From Dehalococcoidia bacterium (lineage in GTDB: Bacteria > Chloroflexota > Dehalococcoidia > SHYB01), in the NCBI GenBank assembly GCA_009693015.1, contig SHYB01000020.1, forward strand, positions 1-38,448: a stretch of DNA of 38,448 bases, read 5' to 3'. The position numbers were made by a program, and so were the translations under genes. Shown here in pieces: positions 6,853 to 15,303 of the stretch; position 1 is the stretch's first letter, and each line of letters begins with the position of its first letter. The notes under the pieces are model-generated. The model had not been told where the DNA came from, ran no database searches, and saw only the letters and a program-made list of their open reading frames with translations.

Positions 6853-8574
6853 TCATGGCTTAGGATCGATGACTCCGAGGACGTTATGGCCGAACACCGA
6901 GAAGCCGGGGTTCCAGTCAGCAGGCACCGTTTGCGGCCGTGATGCAAACAGCGTGCCTGCTTCGAAAAGCGGGATATAGACCGCCTTATCGGTGACGGTT
7001 TGCTGTAGCGCTCTGAAGTTGGTGTTGTATGTCTCGACTGTAGTGGCTCCAAGGATGGCCTTTACCAGAGGGACAAAATCCGGGTCGCGGCTGAGTCCGT
7101 TCGCCGTGCGGATGGTCGGATCGGCTCCAGCGAGGCCGACCACCAAACGGCTCCCCACGGGCCGTGTGCTCGCGGTGTACGGGCCGGCTACTGAAGGGTT
7201 AGGCAACTTTTCGGCGACCCATTCAGCTGTAAAGGCCGCGAGTTGGACTGGGATTCTCTTCACGGTGATGCCGATTTTTTCCCACTCTACAGCAATGGCC
7301 TCCATGATTTCTGTCGAGCTTTCGATTCCCGTGTTAACAATATGCATGTTCAGGGTGATTTTTCCCAGACCGGATTCCGCCAGCAACTGTCTTGCCTTGG
7401 CGAGGTCCTGCTTGGGAGCTGGAAGGCGAACGAACGCCTGGTCTTTTACCTGCAATGGGTAGTTGACGGTAGGAACGCCCTGACCCGCGAGGAAGGTATC
7501 CACGATGGTCTGGCGGTCCACGGCGAGGCTGAGGGCCTGGCGCACCTTGATGTTTGACAGCGGGTTAGTTTCCTGCCACTGCTGATAGAGGAACACTGAA
7601 GCTATCTGTGACCCGGACTTATTCTGGATGTTGAGGCCGTTTGCTTTGACCTGCGCCACTTGCTGCTCGCCGATCCGGGCGATATCTGCATCACCGTTCC
7701 TCAGTAAGGCGACGCGCGTCGCGGTTTCAGGGATAGATCGGAATTCTAGAACGGCGAATTTGGGGACGCCGTAGTACCAGTGCTTTGGCAATGCCTCATA
7801 GACAACCTTGTCACCGATGACGTTTGTGTTGAGCTTATAGGGCCCGCTTCCGACGGGACTTCTCGCATATGCTGCGTCACCCACCTTTTGCAGGTAGTCC
7901 GTCGGCATGAGATAGGACACAGTTTGCGAGTCTAAGGGACTCAAGAATTCAATGGGAAAGAATATTCTTGAGCTTTTGAGCGTGACGACCGACGTGGTGA
8001 GGTCAGGTGAATCAATGGAGCCAATCGCGGACCTGGTGGTATTCGCCGCTGAGCTCCTGGAACCGGGTCTGGTGCCATAGTCCACGGTCCCCTTGATGTC
8101 TTTTGCGCTTGCCCTGTCACCGTTGTGAAAGACCACATCTTCTCTGACCTTCAACGTCCACACGGTCGAATCTTGGTTCGTGTTCCAGGAGGTGACGAAT
8201 CCTCTGGTCGCATCCAGTCGCCCTTTTTTGTCAACGCCAAGCATGTAGTCGAACATCGGATCAACGTAGACGTGGGTCGCGGTGAAGTCCGGGCTCAAGC
8301 TCTGGTCAGCCAGGGTGTCAAATGCGAACCGCAGCGTACCGGTGGGGACAGGAACTGCGGTTGGAGTGGCAGTGGGGGCCGGCGTTCGTGTCGGGATCGC
8401 TGTGGGCGTAGGTGGAGTGGGAGTTGGAGGGGTAGTGGCAGGGGTAGTGGTTGTCGGCAACGCAGTAGCGGATGTCTGTGTCGGCGTGGGGGTTGAACCG
8501 CCGCCACACGCAGCGATGACCAGGCTCATGATGATCATTGAAAGGCCAAATGTGCGTACGCGGGCCGACCGCAT
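6853..8574 (-). CDS. ABC transporter substrate-binding lipoprotein, peptide/nickel (SBP_bac_5) type
   Basis: The start at 8574 is chosen over an in-frame ATG 17 codons upstream because AAGGAGG precedes it directly. The 573-residue product has a lipoprotein signal: MRSAR, a hydrophobic run, and VIAAC with lipidated C23. A Thr/Pro-rich linker of about 50 residues typical of Chloroflexota lipoproteins follows. The mature domain has the family features WNTNQDSTVWTLKVREDVVF, HNGD, and a central RQALSLAVDRQTIVDTF. It binds peptides or other solutes outside the membrane and delivers them to a permease. No permease or ATPase genes are nearby, so its partners are encoded elsewhere or lost. It is the first gene after the promoter at 8635-8664. 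Confidence 0.88.
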   Translation of the reverse strand: MRSARVRTFGLSMIIMSLVIAACGGGSTPTPTQTSATALPTTTTPATTPPTPTPPTPTAIPTRTPAPTATPTAVPVPTGTLRFAFDTLADQSLSPDFTATHVYVDPMFDYMLGVDKKGRLDATRGFVTSWNTNQDSTVWTLKVREDVVFHNGDRASAKDIKGTVDYGTRPGSRSSAANTTRSAIGSIDSPDLTTSVVTLKSSRIFFPIEFLSPLDSQTVSYLMPTDYLQKVGDAAYARSPVGSGPYKLNTNVIGDKVVYEALPKHWYYGVPKFAVLEFRSIPETATRVALLRNGDADIARIGEQQVAQVKANGLNIQNKSGSQIASVFLYQQWQETNPLSNIKVRQALSLAVDRQTIVDTFLAGQGVPTVNYPLQVKDQAFVRLPAPKQDLAKARQLLAESGLGKITLNMHIVNTGIESSTEIMEAIAVEWEKIGITVKRIPVQLAAFTAEWVAEKLPNPSVAGPYTASTRPVGSRLVVGLAGADPTIRTANGLSRDPDFVPLVKAILGATTVETYNTNFRALQQTVTDKAVYIPLFEAGTLFASRPQTVPADWNPGFSVFGHNVLGVIDPKP

Positions 8575-8634
8575 AGGGCCCTCCTTGTCGGGACTTGTCT
8601 TCAGTGGCGGCGACGACGATGACAACGCAGGCGG

Positions 8635-8664
8635 ATTCTAATTGTCACGGTTCATGGATGTCAA
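8635..8664 (-). promoter_or_regulatory. Promoter of the substrate-binding protein gene
   Basis: On the minus strand TTGACA (8664-8659), an 18-bp spacer and TAGAAT (8640-8635) form a near-consensus sigma-70 promoter. The start would be near 8628, about 54 nt before the ATG at 8574. Confidence 0.7.
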
Positions 8665-8695
8665 TGGGGATCTATGGGAAACTATTGGCATCTAT

Positions 8696-8725
8696 TTGAC
8701 AGACACCCATTCAACTGGGTAGACT
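8696..8725 (+). promoter_or_regulatory. Promoter of the divergent amidohydrolase gene
   Basis: TTGACA (8696-8701) and TAGACT (8720-8725) are separated by 18 bp. The expected start is near 8732, giving a leader of about 35 nt with AGAGGAGG before the GTG at 8767. The -35 boxes of the two divergent promoters are only about 31 bp apart, so a shared regulator could control both. Confidence 0.6.
8705..8720. promoter_or_regulatory. Candidate operator in the divergent promoter region
   Basis: ACCCA (8705-8709), six bases and TGGGT (8716-8720) form an inverted repeat covering the spacer and first base of the plus-strand -10 box. It is short and may be chance; its position is what suggests a repressor site. 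Confidence 0.3.
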
Positions 8726-8766
8726 CCGCGAGCTACCCCACGCTTTCGTGACCAAGAGGAGGCATC

Positions 8767-9900
8767 GTGACAACGATCTCCGGGTATCCACTTATCTCCG
8801 CCGATTCGCATATTTTTGAGCCTGCAGATCTTTGGACAACGAGGCTTCCAAAGGCATATCGGAGCAGGGCGCCGCACATCGAACATGGCCCCAAGGGGGA
8901 TTGGTGGTACTGCGATGGACTACAGATAACCGCTCCCTACAGCGGGACTGCCACGGGAATGCGGTTCACCGAGCCGGAAAAGGTCACCGCTAACGCGCGG
9001 ATCAAGGATGCGCGGCGCGGAGGATGGGTCCCGGAAGAGACGATCAAGGACATGGATATCGATGGGGTCGACAAGTGCATGCTCTACCCCACCACCGGAA
9101 CGGCGCTCATGCGACTGCCTGATTCCGTGTTGGTCAGCCAGATTGCGGGCATCTATAACTCCTGGCTGGCTGAATTCTGCAGCGCGTCACCTAAGAGGTT
9201 GCTTGGTCTGGCAGCGATCAATACCGATAACATCCCCGAAGCTGTGAAAGAGCTCCAACGTTGCGCCAAGCTTGGCTTCGTAGGCGCCTTGATCCCGATC
9301 CGGCCGCTACCCAGCATGCCATATGATCTCCCGGAGTACGATGCCCTCTGGGCGGCGGCCCAGGATTTGCAGATGCCGCTTGCTCTTCACATCTCGTCAC
9401 AACGCATGGGGCCGCTTCCGCCGGGAGTCACGAGCATCTCTCTGATCGGCAAGCAGCGACATGGGACGGAAGCGAATGACAGCTTGGCGCGCGACTCGCT
9501 GGGGGAGATGCTGTTCAGTGGGGTATTCGAACGGTTCCCTAAACTGCGTGTGGGACCAGCTGAAGCGGAAATGGGATGGGCGCCCTTCTTTATCAGCCGA
9601 TTGGATCACCGGTACATCATGAGACCCGGCATGCGTTCCCGAACATTCAAGGATGGGATGATCCCCAGCCAGTTATTCCACCGTAATGTATTCTTCACGT
9701 TTCTCGAAGACCCCATAGGCGTGACACTGAGAAACGTCATGGGCGTGGACAATCTGATGTGGGGAAACGACTATCCCCACGCTGAGTCTACGTGGCCGCG
9801 AAGCCGGCAGATTCTGGACGAGGTGCTCGCCGGCTGCTCCGAGGAGGAGAAGATCAAGATCTCTGGGGGAAACGCAACCCGCATTTACCATCTCAACTAG
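8767..9900 (+). CDS. Amidohydrolase-2 family metal-dependent hydrolase
   Basis: The 377-residue protein begins at a GTG preceded by AGAGGAGG. It has the family pattern SADSHIFEPADLW at the first metal site, MDIDGVDKCMLYPT, an LALHIS strand (His ligand) at about 210, and the C-terminal MWGNDYPHAESTWPRS with the catalytic Asp, then GGNATRIYHL. It is likely a decarboxylase or hydrolase of a carboxylated ring compound; the substrate is unknown. It is transcribed divergently from the substrate-binding protein and the other amidohydrolase, suggesting one uptake-and-degradation locus. Codon use resembles that island rather than the neighbouring GC-rich genes. Confidence 0.87.
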   Translation: MTTISGYPLISADSHIFEPADLWTTRLPKAYRSRAPHIEHGPKGDWWYCDGLQITAPYSGTATGMRFTEPEKVTANARIKDARRGGWVPEETIKDMDIDGVDKCMLYPTTGTALMRLPDSVLVSQIAGIYNSWLAEFCSASPKRLLGLAAINTDNIPEAVKELQRCAKLGFVGALIPIRPLPSMPYDLPEYDALWAAAQDLQMPLALHISSQRMGPLPPGVTSISLIGKQRHGTEANDSLARDSLGEMLFSGVFERFPKLRVGPAEAEMGWAPFFISRLDHRYIMRPGMRSRTFKDGMIPSQLFHRNVFFTFLEDPIGVTLRNVMGVDNLMWGNDYPHAESTWPRSRQILDEVLAGCSEEEKIKISGGNATRIYHLN

Positions 9901-10295
9901 ACGGGCCAAAGCGGTGCGCTGGTGGCGATAGTCACCGTCGAGGCGCCGTGAGCGAACTTGCGCTCTACAAAGAGCCTTCCCCTGCGAATGGGCCAGCTTC
10001 TCGTGATGCCCAACTTGGGGCTTGCTCTCTCTTATGGGAGCATTTGCACAGGGCAAATCGTTGGGATTTGGGGCAAGAGTTCCAAGGGACGCTGGTTGTG
10101 GTGTTTCCTGATGACCTGCCCCGAACGAGTTCGACAGCGCCAAGAGCGGCACAACCCTGGCCTGGCTCTGGGAATGGTGGACGCTATCCAGGGAGGACGT
10201 CACGCGGGGCGGACTGGGTGACGCAACTCGCCGTTTGTGTGGTGCGAGGTGACGAGGTACGGGAACCAACTTGGCGGAGTCGCCAGTGAGCGGGG
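9901..10295. other. Intergenic stretch with no recognisable gene
   Basis: About 395 bp of mixed composition follow the amidohydrolase. Short open frames exist on both strands but none has a ribosome binding site, a known motif or host-like codon use. The composition resembles the upstream island more than the downstream gene, so this may be its decayed edge. No tRNA, att-site pair or transposon end was seen. Confidence 0.5.
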
Positions 10296-10393
10296 TCCCC
10301 TCTCTCCTGCTCTCCCCCACAAGGGGGGAGAGGGTGGGAGCGCCGCGCCACCCCGCTAGGTTGCCGCGCTCACGGACTCGCTCGCAATGACGG
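10296..10393 (+). repeat. Composite intergenic repeat, elements A and B
   Basis: An A hairpin (10296-10340, CTCTCCCCCA against GGGGGGAGAG) is followed by a complete B element (10348-10393, CCCCGCTAGGTTGCCGCGCT to CTCGCTCGCAATGACGG). This is the clearest undisturbed A-B arrangement. Confidence 0.75.
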
Positions 10394-10430
10394 AGGGGGA
10401 GGGCGGGTGGTGTGGGGCGGTGGGTTGGGG

Positions 10431-10436
10431 TAGAAT
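10431..10436 (+). promoter_or_regulatory. Putative -10 element of the CoA-synthetase gene
   Basis: TAGAAT lies 61 bp upstream of the ATG; no good -35 box is seen. It is followed at once by a small palindrome, CTCGCG-GG-CGCGAG (10445-10458), near the expected transcript start. The same TAGAAT box precedes several other genes here. Confidence 0.4.
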
Positions 10437-10497
10437 CGCGCCATCTCGCGGGCGCGAGAGGCAAGCGCAGCCCGTGGCTGTAGTGGAGGCATGAGGA

Positions 10498-11973
10498 ATG
10501 CGGTATTTCGATCGCACGCAGGTGGACAGGCCATTCAATGCGCGGACGCTGGCGATTATCGGGGCGTCGAAGGAGAACGGGTTTTATTGGCTGAAGAGGT
10601 ATCCGGCGTATGCGGGGAAGCTGTATTCGGTGCATACGAACCTGGAATCGGCGAAGGCGATCGAGGCGCTGGGGATAAGGAACTATCGCAGCATTGGGGA
10701 GATACCCGAGCCGGTGGATTATGTGGTGGGGAATGTGCCGCGGCGGGCGGCGGTGGAGGTGTTGGCGCAGTGTATCGCCGCCAAGGCGGGCGGGGTGAGT
10801 TTTTACACGTCAGGGTTTGCGGAGATGGATGCGGAGGGGGCGGCGCTGCAAGCGACGATGGCGAACATGTCGCGGGAGTCGGGGGTGCCGCTGTTCGGCC
10901 CAAATGGGCTGGGGGTGTACAGCCCGTCAGTGGGGATTGTTCCCTTTGACGGGTTGCCTCGCGGCGAGGGCGCCGTGGGTATGGTGGGCCAGAGCGGGAC
11001 GCATTCGTCGTACTTCACGAAGTCGCTGTATCGCTGGCATGGTATCCGGCTGGGGCGGGGGGTGAGTATGGGGAATGGGGCGGCGCTGGATGCGGCGGAT
11101 TGGATGGAGTATATCGGCGAGGACGCGCGGGTGCGGATCGTGGGGGCGTACCTGGAGGGGATCGGGGAGCGGGGGCGGGGCGACTACCATCGGTTCATCG
11201 AGGCGGTGCGGCGGGTTTCGTCGAAGAAGCCGGTGATTATCTGGAAGGGTGGGAATACGGAGGATGGGTCGCGGGTGACGGCGCTGCACACGGGGTCGGC
11301 GCGGGTGACGGCGGCGGAGTGGGAGCATGTGCTGGGGAGCGCGGGGGCGATGGGGGTGGAGAGTATGGAGCAGCTGGTGGACACGGTGTCGGTGGTGCAT
11401 AAGCTGCGGGAGGCAGCGGGGCCGCGGGCGGGGTTGATGGTGCTGACGGGGGGACAGGGGATCGCGGTGACGGATGCGCTGGCGCGGCGGGGGTTGCGTG
11501 TGCCGAGGCTTTCGCCGCGTTCGCTGGCGGAGCTGGGGACGTTTTTCAACGTGGTGGGAGGGTCGTGCGAGAACCCGCTGGACTCGGCGTATATGGTGGG
11601 GACGCCGGAGGCGATGTCGCGGCTGCTGGGTATTTTGGAGGCGGACGAGAATACGGACTTTGTGTGCCTGGACTTGTTTGGACAGACGGTGAGCAAGATG
11701 AGCAGCGTGCGGGGGTTGGGGGCGGCGGGGGCGATCACGCCAGGGGCGCCGGGGGAGGCGACGTATGTGGATGCGGTGGCGGCGCATGCGGCGAAGGCGG
11801 CGAAGCCGTTTTTTGTGATTATTACGGCGAGCGATCAGGAGCGGGAGGCGCTGGATCTGCGGGATGTGTTCAAGAACCGGGGGGTGATGACGTTTTCTTC
11901 GGCGGAGCGGGCGGCGACGGCGATGGCGAGGGGGCTGGAGTGGTGGCGGGGGAGGCGGTTGGCGGGGGCGTAG
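10498..11973 (+). CDS. Acyl-CoA synthetase (NDP-forming) alpha-subunit-like protein
   Basis: The 491-residue protein has an N-terminal CoA-binding Rossmann domain (LAIIGASKENGF, about 18-30, to LFGPNGLGVYSP, about 132-143). Two succinyl-CoA-ligase flavodoxin-like domains follow. The expected phosphohistidine is in the ALHTGSARVTAAEWE segment, matching the SHTGSLAG motif of ADP-forming acetyl-CoA synthetases. The ATP-grasp (beta) part is missing, so it needs a separate beta subunit or does a partial reaction. The expected reaction is acyl-CoA + ADP + Pi to acid + ATP + CoA; the substrate is unknown. GGAGG lies 8 bases before the ATG. It is a single gene flanked by repeats. Confidence 0.82.
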   Translation: MRYFDRTQVDRPFNARTLAIIGASKENGFYWLKRYPAYAGKLYSVHTNLESAKAIEALGIRNYRSIGEIPEPVDYVVGNVPRRAAVEVLAQCIAAKAGGVSFYTSGFAEMDAEGAALQATMANMSRESGVPLFGPNGLGVYSPSVGIVPFDGLPRGEGAVGMVGQSGTHSSYFTKSLYRWHGIRLGRGVSMGNGAALDAADWMEYIGEDARVRIVGAYLEGIGERGRGDYHRFIEAVRRVSSKKPVIIWKGGNTEDGSRVTALHTGSARVTAAEWEHVLGSAGAMGVESMEQLVDTVSVVHKLREAAGPRAGLMVLTGGQGIAVTDALARRGLRVPRLSPRSLAELGTFFNVVGGSCENPLDSAYMVGTPEAMSRLLGILEADENTDFVCLDLFGQTVSKMSSVRGLGAAGAITPGAPGEATYVDAVAAHAAKAAKPFFVIITASDQEREALDLRDVFKNRGVMTFSSAERAATAMARGLEWWRGRRLAGA

Positions 11974-12086
11974 GGGGAGGGGCGTCACCAAGAGTGGAAG
12001 TCGCCGGGCGGAGAGGCCGCTGCCGCTTCGGCGCTGGTTCCTGGTCTCCGCCTTCGCGGGAACGATGGTGAGCAGGCGTTGCATGT

Positions 12087-12222
12087 CACCCCTACTCCAC
12101 CTCTCCCCCATCAAGGGGGAGAGGGTAGGAGGAGAACCATCCCGCCCCGCCGCCAAGTTGCCGCGCGCGGGGACTCGCTCGGGCCGGTGGGATCGGCCTT
12201 CCGAAGGCGTGGCAATGACAGG
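12087..12222 (+). repeat. Composite repeat A + B with nested element C
   Basis: An A hairpin (12087-12132, CTCTCCCCCATCAAGGGGGAGAG) is followed by a B element (12140-12222). Its second half is interrupted between GACTCGCTCGG and GGCAATGACAG by about 30 bp containing the C core CCGGTGGGATCGG. The repeat ends directly at the stop codon of purL. The remaining bases 11974-12086 hold no gene. Confidence 0.7.
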
Positions 12223-14496
12223 TCATAAGGGTTGCAGGGCGGCATCGAGGCCGGTGCGGTGGGAGTGGCGGAGGGTGTCTAGCGGGAGGGTGAGGAGGTT
12301 GGCGATGGCGAATGTGTCGCCGCCGGCGTGGCCGAGGGGGGTGAGGGGAACGCGGTGGGCGTGGGCGATGCGCTGGAGGGCGGGGAGGCTTTCGGGGGCG
12401 ATGGAGACGACGATGCGGGACTGGGCTTCGCCGAAGAGGGCGGCGTCGGGGCGGAGGGAGATGGGGGCGCCCCTATCCCGGCCTTCCCCCGTCTGCGGGG
12501 GAAGGGGGTGTGCTGCGCGGGGAGCGATGGGCCAGTTGCCGGTGAAGCCGAGGTTGCCGGCGATGGCGGATTCGGCGAGGGCGACGGCGAGGCCGCCATC
12601 GGAGCAATCGTGGGCGGAGGCGAGGACGCCTTGCTGGACGGCTTCCAGGCAGGCGCGCTGGACGCGGCGTTCGAGGTCGAGGTCAATGCGGGGCATGCCT
12701 TCCACTTTGCCGTGGATGGTGGCCAAGTATTCGCTGCCGCCGAGGGTGGCGGGGTCCTGGGTGGGGTCGCCGAGGAGGAGGACGAGGTCGCCGGGGCGCT
12801 TGAAGCCAGGGGTGCAGCGGCGCTCGATGTTTTCCGTGAGGCCGAGGGCACCGACGATGGGCGTGGGGTAGATGGCTTCGCCACGGGTTTCGTTGTAGAG
12901 GCTGACGTTGCCGCTGATGATGGGGACATCGAGAGCGCGGCAGGCATCGGCCATGCCGGCGATGACCTGCTCCATCTGGTAGTAGACTTCGGGGCGCTCG
13001 GGGTTGCCGAAGTTGAGGCCGTCGGTGAGGGCGATGGGCTCCGTGCCGACGCAGACGAGGTTGCGGCAGGCTTCGGCGATGGCGATGGCGCCGCCATCGT
13101 GCGGATTGAGGTAGCAGAAGCGTCCGTTGCCGTCGGTCACCAGGGCGATGCCCTTGGAGGTGCCTTTGATGCGCAGCAGGGCGGCGTCAGCGCCGGGTGG
13201 GATGACGGTGTTGTCGATCACCTGGTGATCGTACTGGCGGTAGACGCTTTCCTTGCCGGCGATGTTGGGCGAGGCGAGCAGGCACAGGAGGACGTCGCTC
13301 CAGGACGCGCTGGGCAGGGGGAGTTTCGAAAAATCGGCGGCCTGGAGGCGGTCGAGCCAGGCGGGACGTTTGCCCGCGGGGCGGTATTCGGGCGGGTCGG
13401 CGAGGGGGGCGATGGGGGTCTCCATGACGAGGGTGGGGCCGTCGTAGATGCGCACCATGTCGTCGGCGGTGACTTCGCCGATGACGGCGGATTCGAGGTC
13501 CCACTTACGGAGGATGGCGTGGACGCCGTCTTCGTGGCCTTTTTTGACGACGACGAGCATGCGCTCCTGCGATTCGGAGAGCATGACTTCGTAGGGGGTC
13601 ATGCCCTGCTCGCGACGGGGGACGGCGGCGACATCGAGGCGGAGGCCGGCGTGGCCTTTGTGGGCGCTTTCGATGGCGGCGCTGGTGAGGCCGGCGGCGC
13701 CGAGGTCTTGCATGCCGACGATGTGGCCGGAGACGGCAAGCTCAAGGCAGGCTTCGATGAGGCATTTTTCCAGGAAGGGGTTGCCTACCTGGACGGCGGA
13801 GCGGAGCTCCTTGGTCTCTTCAAAGGCGCGGGAGGCGAGGCCGGATGCGCCGTGGATGCCGTCGCGGCCGGTATCGGCGCCGACGATCATGATGGGGTTG
13901 CCGGGGCCGGTGGCGCGTGCGGGGACGAAGCCGCCTTTGTTGATGATGCCGACGCACATGGCGTTGACGAGGGGGTTTTCCGAGTAGCAATCGGCGAAGA
14001 CGACCTCACCGCCGACGTTGGGGATGCCGAGGCAGTTGCCGTAGGCGGAGATGCCGCCGACTACGCCGTGGAACAGATAACGGTTGCGCGGCACGGAGAG
14101 GGGGCCGAAGCGCAGCGAGTTGAGCAGGGCGATGGGGCGCGCGCCCATGGTGAAGATATCGCGGACGATGCCGCCGACGCCGGTGGCGGCGCCCTGGTAG
14201 GGTTCGATGGCGGAGGGATGGTTGTGGGATTCGATTTTCATGGTGATGGCGAGGCCATCGCCGATGTCGACGGCGCCGGCGTTTTCTTCGCCGGGGGCGA
14301 CGAGGACGCGGGGGCTTTTGGAGGGGAGGGTGCGGAGGAGGGCTTTGGAATGCTTGTAGCCGCAATGTTCGCTCCACAGCGAGCCGAACATGCCGAGCTC
14401 AAGGAGGTTGGGCTCGCGACCGAGGCGCTTGACGATCATGTCGTATTCGCGGAGGGAGAGGGCGACGTCGTCAAGGGCTTGCTGGGGGACGGGCAT
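12223..14496 (-). CDS. purL: Phosphoribosylformylglycinamidine synthase subunit PurL
   Basis: The 757-residue protein catalyses the fourth step of purine synthesis, FGAR + Gln + ATP to FGAM, with PurQ and PurS as partners. It shows WSEHCGYKHSK (41-51), SHNHPSAIEPYQGAATGVGG (from residue 90), the D-x-LNFGNPERPEVYYQM segment, and the LFGEAQSRIVVS signature near the C-terminus. This is the small bacterial PurL type. The ATG at 14496 is preferred to an upstream ATG at 14553 because homology begins there and AGAGG precedes it. At residues about 660-675, just before LFGEAQSR, a Pro/Gly/Arg-rich stretch encoded by an A-type repeat is inserted in frame. No purQ or purS is nearby. Confidence 0.95.
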   Translation of the reverse strand: MPVPQQALDDVALSLREYDMIVKRLGREPNLLELGMFGSLWSEHCGYKHSKALLRTLPSKSPRVLVAPGEENAGAVDIGDGLAITMKIESHNHPSAIEPYQGAATGVGGIVRDIFTMGARPIALLNSLRFGPLSVPRNRYLFHGVVGGISAYGNCLGIPNVGGEVVFADCYSENPLVNAMCVGIINKGGFVPARATGPGNPIMIVGADTGRDGIHGASGLASRAFEETKELRSAVQVGNPFLEKCLIEACLELAVSGHIVGMQDLGAAGLTSAAIESAHKGHAGLRLDVAAVPRREQGMTPYEVMLSESQERMLVVVKKGHEDGVHAILRKWDLESAVIGEVTADDMVRIYDGPTLVMETPIAPLADPPEYRPAGKRPAWLDRLQAADFSKLPLPSASWSDVLLCLLASPNIAGKESVYRQYDHQVIDNTVIPPGADAALLRIKGTSKGIALVTDGNGRFCYLNPHDGGAIAIAEACRNLVCVGTEPIALTDGLNFGNPERPEVYYQMEQVIAGMADACRALDVPIISGNVSLYNETRGEAIYPTPIVGALGLTENIERRCTPGFKRPGDLVLLLGDPTQDPATLGGSEYLATIHGKVEGMPRIDLDLERRVQRACLEAVQQGVLASAHDCSDGGLAVALAESAIAGNLGFTGNWPIAPRAAHPLPPQTGEGRDRGAPISLRPDAALFGEAQSRIVVSIAPESLPALQRIAHAHRVPLTPLGHAGGDTFAIANLLTLPLDTLRHSHRTGLDAALQPL
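12470..12511 (+). repeat. A-type repeat inserted in frame inside purL
   Basis: CCCCTATCCCGGCCTTCCCC followed by CG, a short loop and GGGGGAAGGGGG matches the intergenic copy at 16840-16880 closely. On the coding strand it reads PLPPQTGEGRDRGAP, unlike any PurL sequence, and leaves the frame intact on both sides. Confidence 0.75.
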
Positions 14497-14567
14497 GGGG
14501 GGCCTCTGGGGGATGTGGCGATGGGGGCTACGGCGCGGGAGAAATGGTAGCACAGGATGGGGAGGGG

Positions 14568-14612
14568 GGCCTCACCCCGGCCCTCTCCATCAGCGATGGA
14601 GAGGGGGATGGC
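14568..14612 (+). repeat. Element A hairpin upstream of purL
   Basis: CCTCACCCCGGCCCTCTCCAT, a short loop and ATGGAGAGGGGGATGG form an inverted repeat in the divergent gap between purL and the toxin-antitoxin pair. A nearly identical version is at 27520-27565. Confidence 0.6.
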
Positions 14613-14641
14613 GCCGGTTGAGGGGATGCATCACTAGTACT

Positions 14642-14649
14642 ATCATGAT
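14642..14649. promoter_or_regulatory. Palindrome at the antitoxin start, candidate autoregulatory operator
   Basis: ATCATGAT is an exact 8-bp palindrome directly upstream of the antitoxin ATG (14653), overlapping a TACTAT (14638-14643) that could be a -10 box. There is no Shine-Dalgarno sequence, so the mRNA may be leaderless. Ribbon-helix-helix antitoxins commonly bind such sites; binding here is inferred. Confidence 0.35.
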
Positions 14650-14652
14650 GCT

Positions 14653-14880
14653 ATGGAACGCACCACTATTTCACTGCCAACGGAATTGCACAAGCGATTG
14701 CGTCTGCTCGCCGCAGAGCGGGGGACATCCATGGCGGCTCTGGTGCGGGAGGCGCTGGAAGAGAAGGCGCAGATCTCTCGCCCCAAGCCGAGGAGTCTGG
14801 GCATCGGCGCATCGGTGGGGCGGGGAGATACAGCAAGGCGAGCCGGAGACGAGCGTCCGGAGCCTCGCACGTGGCGCTGA
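14653..14880 (+). CDS. Ribbon-helix-helix antitoxin (VapB-like)
   Basis: The 75-residue protein opens MERTTISLPTELHKRLRLLA. This is the beta-strand and first helix of a CopG/Arc-type DNA-binding fold, followed by RGTSMAALVREALEEK for the second helix. The C-terminal half is charged and probably disordered, as expected for the part that wraps the toxin. It overlaps the PIN toxin gene by 10 bp, the usual toxin-antitoxin arrangement, and probably represses its own promoter. No Shine-Dalgarno sequence is evident before the ATG. Confidence 0.8.
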   Translation: MERTTISLPTELHKRLRLLAAERGTSMAALVREALEEKAQISRPKPRSLGIGASVGRGDTARRAGDERPEPRTWR

Positions 14881-15287
14881 TTCTGGATACAGGGCCGCTA
14901 TTTGCCTCGCTTGACCGGAACGACAGGGATCACGCCGTCTGCCGAAAACTCATCGCCGCTTCAGATGAAGCCTTGGTTATTCCGTCGCCGGTATTGGTGG
15001 AATTGGATTACTTCATCAGGACATGCCTGCATCCTGGAATTCTGGTGGCTTTGCTCGACGATATAGCCGCTGGCGCATATCAAGTTGTGGAGCTAGAGCA
15101 GCGCGAGTATGTGCGAGTGCGTGAGCTTTGCGACCAGTACTCGGATGCCGACATAGGGTTCGTGGATGCGGCGGTGCTGGCGATCTGCGAGCGGCTAGGT
15201 GAACCGAAACTGGCGACGCTGGACAAACGGCACTTTCGCACGCTGCGACCGAGGCATGTGAAGGCGCTGCGGCTGCTGCCGGAGTAG
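14871..15287 (+). CDS. PIN-domain ribonuclease toxin (VapC-like)
   Basis: The 138-residue protein starts at a GTG overlapping the antitoxin stop. PIN-domain acidic residues are in place: D in LILDTGPL (residue 6), E in PVLVELDYF (about 44), and D residues in DADIGFVDAAVLAICERL (about 94-101), followed by LATLDKRHF. VapC toxins cleave specific RNAs, often tRNAs or 23S rRNA, until neutralised by the antitoxin. Composition is less GC-rich than that of purL or meaB, consistent with a mobile module. It is convergent with the YHS gene, 16 bp away. Confidence 0.85.
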   Translation: MALILDTGPLFASLDRNDRDHAVCRKLIAASDEALVIPSPVLVELDYFIRTCLHPGILVALLDDIAAGAYQVVELEQREYVRVRELCDQYSDADIGFVDAAVLAICERLGEPKLATLDKRHFRTLRPRHVKALRLLPE

Positions 15288-15303
15288 GCGGGGGCGCGCG
15301 CGG

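Noticed and set aside
9673-10635. A 320-residue minus-strand frame across the gap after the amidohydrolase
   Set aside because: It overlaps both flanking genes and the A-B repeat, has no ribosome site and no recognisable domain.
12328-14550. A 740-residue plus-strand frame opposite purL
   Set aside because: Low-complexity antisense translation of a real gene.
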